Shown: positions 48,607 through 57,073 of the stretch, one piece after another
Position numbering within the stretch: position 1 is the stretch's first letter
Layout: every line of letters starts with the position of its first letter
Assembly (NCBI RefSeq): GCF_001613465.1
Contig: NZ_BDCK01000036.1
Coordinates: 30,728 to 94,727, forward strand
Length of the DNA stretch: 64,000 nt
Direction: 5' to 3'
Origin: Nocardia niwae NBRC 108934 = DSM 45340
GTDB taxonomy: Bacteria; Actinomycetota; Actinomycetes; Mycobacteriales; Mycobacteriaceae
The notes under the pieces: model-generated
What the model saw: only the letters and a program-made list of their open reading frames with translations
Told to the model about the DNA's origin: nothing
The model's database searches: none
Made by a program: the position numbers and the translations under genes

Positions 48607-48977
48607 CCGCCACCACCCATGCCGCCGCGCGGCGACTGTTCGCCTGTGCCGCAATCGTCGGCCTGCTCACTGCGGGCGCAGCGGGCATCGCGGGCGCCGA
48701 GTCGCACTCGAGCCCCTCGGACCCGCGCAACGGCACCGGCGACACCAACGGCTGGCACCACATCGACCCGATGGGCTACAACCACCGCGACAGCGACCCC
48801 CGCCGCGCGGACGAGCACGACGACGCCATCCGCGACTACCACCAGCGCCAGAGCCGCCCGGCACCGGCCGACACCCCCACGGGCGACACCTCCGTCAGCC
48901 CCAGCTGGTCGCGCGTCGGCCGCCCGGACGGCAGCGGCTACACCGTCTGCCGCCCGCAGGCTCGCTGGTGCCAGTGA
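48603..48977 (+). CDS. Small secreted protein, function unknown
   Basis: 124 residues. A Sec signal peptide (MTATTHAAARRLFACAAIVG, then an Ala/Gly-rich h-region, cleavage near AGA) precedes a very hydrophilic His/Asp/Arg-rich mature part of about 93 residues (HRDSDPRRADEHDDAIRDYH) that ends VCRPQARWCQ with two cysteines. A GGAGAC ribosome-binding site precedes the ATG, which also overlaps the stop of the ORF before it. I recognise no family. The acidic/His-rich stretch could bind metal. A second secreted protein gene follows at 49128. Confidence 0.75.
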   Translation: MTATTHAAARRLFACAAIVGLLTAGAAGIAGAESHSSPSDPRNGTGDTNGWHHIDPMGYNHRDSDPRRADEHDDAIRDYHQRQSRPAPADTPTGDTSVSPSWSRVGRPDGSGYTVCRPQARWCQ

Positions 48978-49036
48978 TCGCCGGACCGGCTCGCTCACTC
49001 GCACCACACAACCTTCCGTGATGCCCTTCCGGGCTG

Positions 49037-49063
49037 ACCATACCGCTACTTAGCGGCACATTA
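49037..49063 (-). promoter_or_regulatory. Recurring 27-bp element, copy 2
   Basis: ACCATACCGCT, four bases, AGCGGCACATTA, with the palindrome CCGCT-ACTT-AGCGG. It is 64 bases upstream of the secreted protein gene at 49128. On the minus strand AGTAAT and TATGGT are 17 bases apart. A further small palindrome TACTT-G-AAGTA follows at 49062-49072. Confidence 0.55.
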
Positions 49064-49127
49064 CTTGAAGTATCACCTTCCCGGACAATCCACTCCGGCC
49101 GGGATAGCGCACGAAAGAGAAACGCAC

Positions 49128-49667
49128 ATGATTAAGATCCACGGGCTTCGCCGGACCGCGCGTAACGACAAGCGCGGCACGGCACGGACGCTCACCCTGC
49201 TGGCGGCGGCAGCGGTGGCGGCGGGCGGCCTGAGCCTCGGCGCGGGCACCGCCGAGGCTCAGGGCGCTGCCTGCCTCTGGGCCGGTGGCGCTTACGGCCC
49301 GGGCACCACGGTCGTCGCCGGCGGCTGGGCCTTCCACTGCGGAACCGACGCGGTCGGCGCGCCCTACTGGCACCGCGGCAACGCCGTGCGGCAGGCCAGC
49401 ACCGTGCCCAACCCGGGCGCTTACGCCCACCCGGCAGGCCTGTTCAGCCCCGGCGCCCGCCAGTACGGCACGGAATACAACGACTACTGCGTCGGAAGCC
49501 AGCTCATCGAGGGCTCCGAGGACGTCTACCAGGTCGTCTCGGACGGCCGCGGCTCCCTCTGGTGGAAGGCCGCAGGCTCGATCGACCAGTGGGCCTTCGA
49601 TCCGGGCACCGGGCCGCAGCGGTCCTGGCGGTCGGCGAGCCTCTGCTACGACGGCTCCCTGACCTGA
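49128..49667 (+). CDS. Secreted protein, function unknown
   Basis: 179 residues. The N-terminus is basic (MIKIHGLRRTARNDKRG), followed by a hydrophobic Ala/Leu/Gly segment and an AEA cleavage site near residue 46. The mature domain (about 133 residues) is rich in Gly, Trp and Tyr with four Cys (ACLWAGG, FHCGTD, DYCVGS, SLCYDG), suggesting two disulfides and a compact beta fold. I recognise no family. The ATG at 49128 has GAAAGAGA upstream. Its promoter region contains a copy of the recurring element and its end a perfect palindromic terminator. Confidence 0.8.
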   Translation: MIKIHGLRRTARNDKRGTARTLTLLAAAAVAAGGLSLGAGTAEAQGAACLWAGGAYGPGTTVVAGGWAFHCGTDAVGAPYWHRGNAVRQASTVPNPGAYAHPAGLFSPGARQYGTEYNDYCVGSQLIEGSEDVYQVVSDGRGSLWWKAAGSIDQWAFDPGTGPQRSWRSASLCYDGSLT

Positions 49668-49681
49668 TCCGACCCGCTCTC

Positions 49682-49717
49682 ACACGCCCGTAACCGTCGC
49701 GACGGTTACGGGCGTGT
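49682..49717. terminator. 36-bp perfect palindrome, bidirectional terminator
   Basis: Each arm is 18 bases (49682-49699 and 49700-49717) and reads ACACGCCCGTAACCGTCG against its exact complement. It lies between convergent genes and includes the stop codon of the minus-strand LuxR gene (49706-49708). Confidence 0.85.
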
Positions 49718-52252
49718 TCGCGTTCGCGCGGGCCGTCGCTCCGATTCCAGCCGGATCCGCTCGGCGAGGTCATCCGGGACATGCCAGCCGATGTCGGCCC
49801 TGGTGGCCGCCATCAGCTTCCGGCGCACGGACGCCACTTGGGCATCGACCGTCCGGATCGAGCTGCCCCGGCGCGCGGCGATGGCGCTGTTGGCCCAACC
49901 GGCCGCGGCCAGCACGGCGACCTCCCGTTCCGCTGGCGTCAGCTCTTCCCAGCGCGAGGCCGTCGACCGGTTCTGCGGACGGGGGTTGGGCAGCTGGTCG
50001 ACCGGCAACCTGCCCAGCAGCAGCAACTGCAGTTCGTCGCGTTCGGGACGCAGACGGGCGCCGCGCTGGACCGCCGCCGCGTGAGCCTGCTCGCCGATGA
50101 CGGCGGTGACCGCCGCGACGGCGCGCGCGGTGCCGCGCGCCACCAGCGTCACCCGGTCGGCGACGATGCCCATCGACCGGTGCAGCGTGGCGATCCCGCC
50201 TTGCAGATGGGCGATCTCGGTGGCGGCGGCCTTCGCGGCGGGGCTGCCGGTGTCGCCCGCCTCGATCCGGGCGGACAGCAGGTAGGTCAGCGCCATCATG
50301 ATGAAATGCGCGACCCAGCCCGCCGTCCACGTATCCCCCGTGACCAGCAGGCGTTCCAGGGTGGACTGCCCGAGCTTGACCGCTTCCCGCGGATCGCCGT
50401 GCCGGGACACCGCGATCATCCAGGCCAGTTCGGCCCAGGAGGTCGCCCAGCCCGCGTCGGAGGCGACGGCCCGGTCCAGATGTTCCCGCGCGGCCGCGAG
50501 CGCCACGTCCGCGTCACCCAGGTTCGCATAGGTGAGCGCCCCGAACAGTTCACTGCGCTGCTCTCCGGCCCGGTCGCCCAGGGCGGCGAATTTCTCGCGC
50601 GCCCTGGACAGCACGTCGACCGCGCGCAGGTCGAGATGGATCAGCAGCAGCTCGAGGCCCCAGGTGAATTCGACGGCGGCAGGCAGCCCCGCATCGATCG
50701 CCGTCGTCTCCCGCCAGCGGCGCCGTAGCTGCGGCTCGAGGCACTCCGCGGCGCATTCGTCCAGTAGTTGCGCGGTGTAGGCGTGCCTGCCCTGCCAGAT
50801 GGCGATCCAGCCCACGAGCGCGGTCGCGTTGATCCGCAGCCGGGTCGGCGGCGGATCGACCTGCGCGGTGACCTCCAGGGCCTGTTCGGTCAGGTTGGTG
50901 ATGGCCCGGTTGGACCCGGTGATGAACGGGACGCGCAACGCCATCAGCGTCGCGGCGGTCTCCAGCCCGACCACGGCCTCCTCCGGGTCGGCGAGGCTGG
51001 TCTCGACGGCGATGAGAATGTTGTCCCAAGCCGCCCGCGCCCAGTCGATCCACTCCTGCTCCCGCGGGCCGTACCAGGTGGCCGGGCCCGCGGCGACGCG
51101 GTCGCGGTAGTGCCGCCGATGCCGGGCCAGCAGCCGCGCCTCGTCCAGGTGGTCGCCGCGCGTGGCCAGGCGGTCGCGCACGAACACCCGGACACTCTCC
51201 AGCAGGTAATAGCGCACCGTCGCCGCGGTGAGATGGACCGACAGCAGCGAGCGTTCCACCAGGCGTTCGAGCAGTCCCTCGATCCGCTCGGCGGGCAGCG
51301 CCGCGTCCGCGCACACCGCGACGATCGCGTCCACCTCGGCTCCGCCGCACTGCGTCTCGTCGTTCTCGGCGTCACAACCGGTGGCGAACACCGACAGGCG
51401 GTCCAGCAGCAACTGCTCGGGTGCGGTGCACAGACCGTAGGACCAGGCGATCACATCGCGCACGCTGCGGTGCCGTTCGCCGACGCCGCCTCGGGCACCG
51501 TGCGTCCACTGCAGGCGCCGATCGTCGGTGTCGCCGGACAACTCGCGCAACAGGATGGCCGGCGGCCGGTGCAGCAGCCGCGCCGCGGCCAGGCGGATGA
51601 ACAGCGGGTTGTTGTCGACGTGCCCGCAGATCCGGGTGGCGATGGCGAGCTGCCCGGGTTCCTCGGGAATCGGCCGTCCGGTGCGCTCGGCCCGCCGCCG
51701 GAACAGTTCGAGGGCGTGCACGCTGGACAGCGGCGGCACGGTCACCAGGTGCTCGTCGATCCAGCCGATCGGCTCCCGGCTGGTCGCGACGATGGTCAGG
51801 CCGGGGACCTCCTGCAACAGGCCGACGACGAGGGGGCCCACTCCGCCCAGCACATGCTCGCAGTTGTCCAGCACCAGGATGGTGCGGTGCGGGCCGTCGT
51901 CGGGGGCGCCCTCGGTGAGAACCTCCAGCAAGCCGTCCCAGGCGGAGCGGCCCGCGATGCCGTTCTTCGCGACGGACAAGAGCACTTCCTCGGCGACCGC
52001 CCCGGTCTCCGCGCTCGCCGCCAGCCGGGCCAGGCGCGTCCAGTACACCGTGTGCCGCGCCGCGCCGCGATACCGCCGCACGGCTTCCACCGCCAGCGTC
52101 GTCTTGCCGATGCCGCCGGGCCCCACCAAGGTGATCAGCCGGGCGTTCGACGAATCCAGCAGAGCGTGGATCCGCCGCAGTTCGGCCTGCCTGCCCACGA
52201 ACTCGACCGGCGCGGTGAGGCCGTTGCCACCACCGCTGTTCACCTCCGACAT
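49706..52252 (-). CDS. Large ATP-binding LuxR-family regulator (paralogue 1)
   Basis: 848 residues. An N-terminal STAND/NB-ARC-like ATPase has Walker A GPGGIGKTT at 44-52, Walker B LVLDNCEHVLGG at about 127-138 and a TSREPIGW sensor segment. A long helical, TPR-like region follows. The C-terminal LuxR HTH (about 770-820) reads LTPAEREVAVLAAAGWANSA, then SIRTVDAQVASVRRKL. This is the LuxR/AfsR-like architecture in which ATP hydrolysis and inducer binding control DNA binding. It is 42 bases downstream of a close paralogue of nearly equal length, both on the minus strand. Its last codons overlap a bidirectional terminator. Confidence 0.92.
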   Translation of the reverse strand: MSEVNSGGGNGLTAPVEFVGRQAELRRIHALLDSSNARLITLVGPGGIGKTTLAVEAVRRYRGAARHTVYWTRLARLAASAETGAVAEEVLLSVAKNGIAGRSAWDGLLEVLTEGAPDDGPHRTILVLDNCEHVLGGVGPLVVGLLQEVPGLTIVATSREPIGWIDEHLVTVPPLSSVHALELFRRRAERTGRPIPEEPGQLAIATRICGHVDNNPLFIRLAAARLLHRPPAILLRELSGDTDDRRLQWTHGARGGVGERHRSVRDVIAWSYGLCTAPEQLLLDRLSVFATGCDAENDETQCGGAEVDAIVAVCADAALPAERIEGLLERLVERSLLSVHLTAATVRYYLLESVRVFVRDRLATRGDHLDEARLLARHRRHYRDRVAAGPATWYGPREQEWIDWARAAWDNILIAVETSLADPEEAVVGLETAATLMALRVPFITGSNRAITNLTEQALEVTAQVDPPPTRLRINATALVGWIAIWQGRHAYTAQLLDECAAECLEPQLRRRWRETTAIDAGLPAAVEFTWGLELLLIHLDLRAVDVLSRAREKFAALGDRAGEQRSELFGALTYANLGDADVALAAAREHLDRAVASDAGWATSWAELAWMIAVSRHGDPREAVKLGQSTLERLLVTGDTWTAGWVAHFIMMALTYLLSARIEAGDTGSPAAKAAATEIAHLQGGIATLHRSMGIVADRVTLVARGTARAVAAVTAVIGEQAHAAAVQRGARLRPERDELQLLLLGRLPVDQLPNPRPQNRSTASRWEELTPAEREVAVLAAAGWANSAIAARRGSSIRTVDAQVASVRRKLMAATRADIGWHVPDDLAERIRLESERRPARTRTRP

Positions 52253-52294
52253 GCCGACGCACCTACCGATCCGGAAAATTACCGCTCGAGCAGC

Positions 52295-54832
52295 CTAATG
52301 GGCGCGAGGAGACCTCCCTCTGCGGCCACGGCTGGGCCGCCGCTCGGATTCGTAGCGGACCCGGTCGGCCAGGTCATCGGGGATGTGGGCGGCGATGTCG
52401 GCGCGGGATGCGATCATGAGCTTCTGCCGGATGGCGGCGACCTGCGCGTCGACCGTGCGGATGGAACTGTGCCTGCGCCCGGCGATGGCGCTGTTGGGCC
52501 AGCCCGCCGCCGCGAAGACGGCGACATCGCGCTCGGCCTCCGACAGGTCGCTCCAGCGCGAGACGGGCCGCCGCGGCACCGGCCGGGAAGCGGCCGGGCG
52601 GTCCGGCCGCCGGGCCGCCAGCGCCGGGTCCGTGGTCGCGGGCGGACACCACAGCGCGTCCAGCTCGGGGCGCAGCCGGGTCCGGCGCTCGGCGGCGGCG
52701 TAGGCCCGGTCACCGAGCACCGCGCGGGCGAGTTCGCCTGCCCCGCGCAACTCGGCGGCGATCAGCGGAACCCGGTCGACGGAGATGCCCATCGAACGCT
52801 GCCGCGTCTTGAAACCGCCCACCAGATAGGCGATCTCGGTCGCGGTGTCCGCGCACGCGGCGGGATCACTCCCCTCGGCTCGCCGCGCGAGAAGGACCTG
52901 GGCCAGCGCGACGATGTGCGCGCCCACCGCCCAGCTCGCCGTCCAGGTGTCCCGCTCGCCGCGGTAGCGGGTGAGCACACCGTGCGTCAGCGTCAGCGCC
53001 TCGGCGGCGGACCCGTGCTTGGCCAGCGCCACCGCCCGCGCGATCTCGGCCCAGGCCCGTGACAGCGTCGAGCCGGACGACACCGACCGCTCCAGGAACC
53101 GCGCGGTGTGCTCCAGCGCCTGCCGCCGGTCGCCGATGAGCGCGGCACAGAAAGCCACGAAGACCTCGCCGCGTTCGGCGCCGATGCGATCGCCCTGGCC
53201 GGCGAATTTGCGGCGGGCCCGGGTGAGGACGGTGATGGCGCGCGGATCGCCGCGGACGAGCATCAGCTCGAGTCCCCACATCCACTCGACCGGCGCGGGC
53301 AGCCCGAAATCTATGTCGGTGTATCGCGGGCCCGCCTCCGCGGGTAGCACGGCACGGTCGGCGAGCAGTTGCGGGATGTGATCGGTGCGGCCCTGCCACA
53401 GTGAGATCCAGCCGAGCAGTGCGGTAGCCAGGTCGGCGAGCCCGGAGGGACCGAGTCCGGATGCCCGGCCCGCTTCCAGGGCGCGCTCGGTCAACCGGGT
53501 CAGCGCGCCCGCACCGGACTTGACGTAGGGCACCTTCATCGACAGCAGTACGGTCGCGATCTCCAGGGCGACCACGGCCTCCGCCGGATCGGACAAGCCG
53601 GATTCGATGCCGAGCACGATGTCGTTCCAGGCCGATCGCGCCCACGCCAGCCATGCCTGATCGTGCGGGCCCAGCCAGATGGCCTGTCCGGCGACCACCT
53701 TGTCCCGGAAATACCGGCGGTGCCGCGCGGCGAGCCGGTCGGCCTCGCCACGATCGCGGCGGCGCAGCCGGTCGCGCGCGAACACGCGGACGCTCTGCAC
53801 CAGGTACCAGCTCACCGTGGTGGTGGTGAGATGCGCCGACAGCAGCGACTGTTCGGTGAGCCGCTCCAGCAGGTGCTCGATCTCGCTCGCGGGCAGGGCG
53901 TCGTCGGCGCAGACCGCGATCGCGGCGTCGAGCTCGATGCCGCCGCGCAGCGACTCGTCGTCGGTCTCGTATCCGGCGGCGAAGACCGACAGTCGCTCGA
54001 GCAGCAACTGCTCCGAAGCGCTGCACAGCGCGAACGACCAGGCCACCACGTCGTAGACACCACGGTGGCGCTGCTCGGCGCCCGCCCGTGCCCCGTGGTT
54101 CCAGTGCAGGCGCTTGTCGTCCGCGTCGCCGGTGAGTTCGCGCAGCACCATGACCGGCGGCTGGTGCCGCAGGCGCGCCGCGGCCAAGCGGACGAACAGC
54201 GGGTTGTGGTCGACCCGGCGGCAGATCCGCGCGGCGACGTCCATCGCTTCGCGCTCGTCCGGGACCGCGCGGCCGATGAGTTGTGCCCGCTGCCGGAACA
54301 ATTCGAGCGACTGCCGGGGTGACAGCGGCGGCACGGGCAGGATGTACTCGTCGGCCCAGCCGATCGGTTCCCGGCTGGTGGCCAGGATGGTCAGCCCGGG
54401 TGCGGCTTCCAGCAACTCGGCGATCATCGCCGCGACCGCGCCGAGCAGGTGTTCACAGTTGTCCAGCACCAGTACGGCGTGCTCGGTGGAACGATCTCCG
54501 CTGGTGAAGGTGCGCACGAGCGCGTCGCGGGTCGGTGGCGAGCTCAGGTCGGAGCGCACCGCCGACTGCATCACGTCCTGCGCGGTGGCGGTGCTGTCGG
54601 GCTCGAGCCCGGCCAGCCGCGCCCAGTACACCGGCCTGCGCCGGGCGCGCGCGCCGCGACGCAACGCCTCCGCCGCCAGCCGCGTCTTGCCGATACCACC
54701 CGGGCCGACCAGGGTGATCAGGCGGGCGTCGCCGTCCAGCAGCGTGCCCAGCCGGTCCAATTCCGTTTCCCGGCCGATGAATTCACTGGTGGATGCGGGC
54801 GACACGTCGCCACGTGCCTGAACCAGGGACAT
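52295..54832 (-). CDS. Large ATP-binding LuxR-family regulator (paralogue 2)
   Basis: 845 residues, same layout as its neighbour: Walker A GPGGIGKTRLAAEAL near 42-56, VLVLDNCEHLLGAVAAMIAE, the TSREPIGWADEYILPVPPLS segment, the LFRQRAQ region, a TPR-like middle and a C-terminal LuxR HTH (LSEAERDVAVFAAAGWPNSA, then SIRTVDAQVAAIRQKLM). Its arginine in place of the second Walker-A Thr (GKTR versus GKTT) is the main visible motif difference. The tail is Arg/Gly-rich. It is the upstream gene of the pair, so both are probably made from one transcript starting near 54833-54948. Confidence 0.92.
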   Translation of the reverse strand: MSLVQARGDVSPASTSEFIGRETELDRLGTLLDGDARLITLVGPGGIGKTRLAAEALRRGARARRRPVYWARLAGLEPDSTATAQDVMQSAVRSDLSSPPTRDALVRTFTSGDRSTEHAVLVLDNCEHLLGAVAAMIAELLEAAPGLTILATSREPIGWADEYILPVPPLSPRQSLELFRQRAQLIGRAVPDEREAMDVAARICRRVDHNPLFVRLAAARLRHQPPVMVLRELTGDADDKRLHWNHGARAGAEQRHRGVYDVVAWSFALCSASEQLLLERLSVFAAGYETDDESLRGGIELDAAIAVCADDALPASEIEHLLERLTEQSLLSAHLTTTTVSWYLVQSVRVFARDRLRRRDRGEADRLAARHRRYFRDKVVAGQAIWLGPHDQAWLAWARSAWNDIVLGIESGLSDPAEAVVALEIATVLLSMKVPYVKSGAGALTRLTERALEAGRASGLGPSGLADLATALLGWISLWQGRTDHIPQLLADRAVLPAEAGPRYTDIDFGLPAPVEWMWGLELMLVRGDPRAITVLTRARRKFAGQGDRIGAERGEVFVAFCAALIGDRRQALEHTARFLERSVSSGSTLSRAWAEIARAVALAKHGSAAEALTLTHGVLTRYRGERDTWTASWAVGAHIVALAQVLLARRAEGSDPAACADTATEIAYLVGGFKTRQRSMGISVDRVPLIAAELRGAGELARAVLGDRAYAAAERRTRLRPELDALWCPPATTDPALAARRPDRPAASRPVPRRPVSRWSDLSEAERDVAVFAAAGWPNSAIAGRRHSSIRTVDAQVAAIRQKLMIASRADIAAHIPDDLADRVRYESERRPSRGRRGRSPRAH

Positions 54833-54948
54833 AAAACGAAAGTTAGCCGACGACGCGGCAATGCGCTCGACAATCAGCGGTTACGTCGTGGTCAAGACCC
54901 CGTTTACGTGGGCGTCGGACCTCCGTTTCGCGCTTCCCGCCCCGGTTG

Positions 54949-55524
54949 CTACCTGGCGGAGGCCATCTGCTGGTAGTGCATCTGGACCACCGCGCTGTCG
55001 AAGGTCATCACGTCGACCAATTGCAGCCCCGAGACCACCGCGGGTGTCGGGAACAGCGGAATCCCGCCACCGAGCAGGATGGGATGCACGAACAACCGGT
55101 ACTCATCGATCAGGTCGTGCTTCATGAACTCCGAGGCCGTCTCCGCGCCGCCGAACAGGACCATGTCGCATCCCGGCTGAGCGCGTAACGCGGTGATCTC
55201 CTCGACGAGGTCGTCCCGGACCACGCGGGTGTTCCAGCTCGCGGTGGACAAGGTGCGGGAGAACACCAGTTTGGGCGTCTGCTTCCAGCACCGCGCGAAA
55301 TTCACGTAGAACTCCGAGATCGCGGGATCCACGTCGGCGGTCGGCCAGAACGACGCCATGATCTCGTAGGTCTTGCGGCCGTAGAGGAACAGGTCGGCCG
55401 AGCGTAATTCGTCGAGGAACGACTCGCACAGCTCCTCGTCCACCACCGGCCAGTGGATCTCCTGATCCGGCCCCTCCGCGAAGCCGTCGAGCGACATCTG
55501 CATCCACAGTGTCACGCTTCCCAT
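54949..55524 (-). CDS. Dihydrofolate-reductase-fold protein (RibD C-terminal type)
   Basis: 191 residues. MGSVTLWMQMSLDGFAEG, LFLYGRKTYEIMASFWP and the late GCDMVLFGGAETASEF are typical of the RibD_C/YwjB-like DHFR-fold family, NADPH-dependent reductases of unknown substrate common in actinobacteria. It is not a folate DHFR by sequence pattern, and no riboflavin genes are near. The ribosome-binding site is weak. A copy of the recurring element with a good -10 (TATATT) points towards this gene from about 150 bases upstream, so it may have a long leader. Confidence 0.9.
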   Translation of the reverse strand: MGSVTLWMQMSLDGFAEGPDQEIHWPVVDEELCESFLDELRSADLFLYGRKTYEIMASFWPTADVDPAISEFYVNFARCWKQTPKLVFSRTLSTASWNTRVVRDDLVEEITALRAQPGCDMVLFGGAETASEFMKHDLIDEYRLFVHPILLGGGIPLFPTPAVVSGLQLVDVMTFDSAVVQMHYQQMASAR

Positions 55525-55595
55525 GTGCCCACACCCATCTGCTGCCCTTGTGCGACTTTCAGATTGTCGGGGGGAGCGACACTTCGGCGCATCGG

Positions 55596-55634
55596 TAGGT
55601 TGCCTGGGACATACCTAAGTAGACGGCATAGGTA
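55596..55634. promoter_or_regulatory. Cluster of TAGGT/ACCTA half-sites
   Basis: TAGGT at 55596-55600, ACCTA at 55613-55617 and TAGGT at 55629-55633 lie upstream of the DHFR-fold gene; TACCT (55612-55616) and AGGTA (55630-55634) form an inverted repeat. They recall iron-box half-sites but do not have the spacing of the 19-bp IdeR consensus. Confidence 0.25.
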
Positions 55635-55672
55635 GGCTTCGCAGCGCCGCGAACGCGCGCCGGATGACGCCC

Positions 55673-55699
55673 AATATACCGTTGATCAACGGCACGTTA
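55673..55699 (-). promoter_or_regulatory. Recurring 27-bp element, copy 3
   Basis: AATATACCGTT, GATC, AACGGCACGTTA; the core CCGTTGATCAACGG is a perfect 14-bp palindrome. On the minus strand AGTAAC and TATATT (55678-55673) are 17 bases apart, a promoter-like geometry pointing to the DHFR-fold gene (start 55524). Confidence 0.65.
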
Positions 55700-55770
55700 C
55701 TGTCACGTATCGCCAGTGATGGGAATTTGAAACACAAGCACTTCGGCACGGCCGGGTGCGCGCCGCGTGA

Positions 55771-56505
55771 TCAGCTCTCCGGCAACGCCTCGGTGAGCTC
55801 GGTGTCCTGGTCGAGATATCTTGCGACGAGCCGGTTCACGAGTTCGGCGGCGGTCTCCGCGGGGATGGCCCTGGTCGCCTCCAACCGCCGCGCCAGCTCG
55901 GCAGCCTGCGCCGGATCGCGATCGGACTCCTGGAACGACGACCAGACGGTGCGCCGGAACAGGTCCACGTAGCGCCGGGCGATGCGCTCCGCGTCCGCAC
56001 GCAGTTTCTCCAGCTCGCCGAGCACGTCGTCGGCCGGAACACCGGCGGCGGTCAGCTCGTCGAGGCTGTGCGCCAGGCGGCGATCAGCGATCCGGTAGGT
56101 CGCCGCGTCGACGGGCTCGTACAGACCCGCGGCGACGACCCGGGCCAGGCCGTTGGGCACGTCGCTGTAGCGCTCGGCGAGTTCGGTCGCCGCGATCGTG
56201 TCGCCGACGTCGACGACGGGCGCCCCGGCCACGTCCGGCTCGGCGACACCGAGGATGTCCCCGAGGTCGTCACCGCGGTCCCAGGCGTTGAGCAACTCCT
56301 TGATGCCGTTGAGTTTGATCCCACGGTCGAGCAACCTGCTGATGGTCCGCACCCGGTTGAGGTGGTCGGCGCCGTAGAACCCGGTCCGCCCCTTCACCTG
56401 AGGGGGCGGCAGCACACCGCGTTCGTGGTAGACGCGCAGGCTGCGCACGGTCGTACCGGCCTCCCGCGCCAGCTCGTCGATCGTGTACTCCACACCCGCA
56501 GTCAT
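55771..56505 (-). CDS. MerR-family transcriptional regulator
   Basis: 244 residues. The MerR HTH is at about 6-75 (YTIDELAREAGTTVRSLRVY, then ERGVLPPPQVKGRTGFYG), and a helical effector region without a cysteine metal site follows. It shares overall layout and the LPPP wing with the MerR gene at 308-1090, so the two are paralogues of one subfamily. It is upstream of the DHFR-fold gene on the same strand, 246 bases apart, with one copy of the recurring element between. Ligand unknown. Confidence 0.87.
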   Translation of the reverse strand: MTAGVEYTIDELAREAGTTVRSLRVYHERGVLPPPQVKGRTGFYGADHLNRVRTISRLLDRGIKLNGIKELLNAWDRGDDLGDILGVAEPDVAGAPVVDVGDTIAATELAERYSDVPNGLARVVAAGLYEPVDAATYRIADRRLAHSLDELTAAGVPADDVLGELEKLRADAERIARRYVDLFRRTVWSSFQESDRDPAQAAELARRLEATRAIPAETAAELVNRLVARYLDQDTELTEALPES

Positions 56506-56710
56506 ACCTCAAGGAAACCACATCGCAACACGGGGCGACGGCCGGTGCGCGGCCATTGCCGGGGCGACCGACCGGTCTCCAGCGACATAGCAGCAAACAT
56601 TGAGTGCGCGGCGCGGAACCACCTCGCTCCGCGCACTCGCCGACCGTTTCTTCCCGCCCCTGGAAATCCCCTCGGCGCCCCGGTCCCGCCGCCGCGCCTA
56701 TCCTTCCGGC

Positions 56711-57067
56711 ATGGGTGAATCCGCGGGCTCTCCGGCCAGTCTCGCCGACCGCGAACGCGCGATGCGCGAGCTGACCCATCACCTGGGGACGGGCCGGCTC
56801 AGCCTGACGGAGTTCGACGAACTCAGCGCGGCCGTCGCGGCCGCGACCACCAAGACACAACTGGCCGAGTTGTTCGCCGATCTGCCGGGCAGCACACCGC
56901 CCCCGGCCGAGATCACCCCGGCCAATCCGCTGCCTCGCCTGGTCGTTCTGGCCGGCGCGGCCGTGGTCTTCTCGGTGGTGCTCGCGGTGACCACCGGCAA
57001 CTGGCTGTGGCTGCTGGTGATCCTGGCCGCGCCAGCGCTTTTCATGCTCACCGCGCGCACGACCTGA
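56711..57067 (+). CDS. DUF1707 (SHOCT-like) membrane protein
   Basis: 118 residues. Residues 10-60 are the DUF1707 domain (ASLADRERAMRELTHHLGTG, then RLSLTEFDELSAAVAAATTK), and the C-terminal third has two adjacent hydrophobic segments (about 75-93 and 97-113). Function unknown; such proteins are abundant in actinobacteria. The ATG at 56711 has no Shine-Dalgarno sequence, but TATCCT (56699-56704) lies six bases upstream, a leaderless geometry. It converges on pknG with only six bases between stops. Confidence 0.88.
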   Translation: MGESAGSPASLADRERAMRELTHHLGTGRLSLTEFDELSAAVAAATTKTQLAELFADLPGSTPPPAEITPANPLPRLVVLAGAAVVFSVVLAVTTGNWLWLLVILAAPALFMLTARTT

Positions 57068-57073
57068 GACCGG

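Noticed and set aside
55596..55634. IdeR iron box
   Set aside because: Half-sites resemble TTAGGT/ACCTAA but spacing does not give the 19-bp consensus; kept only as a low-confidence half-site cluster.
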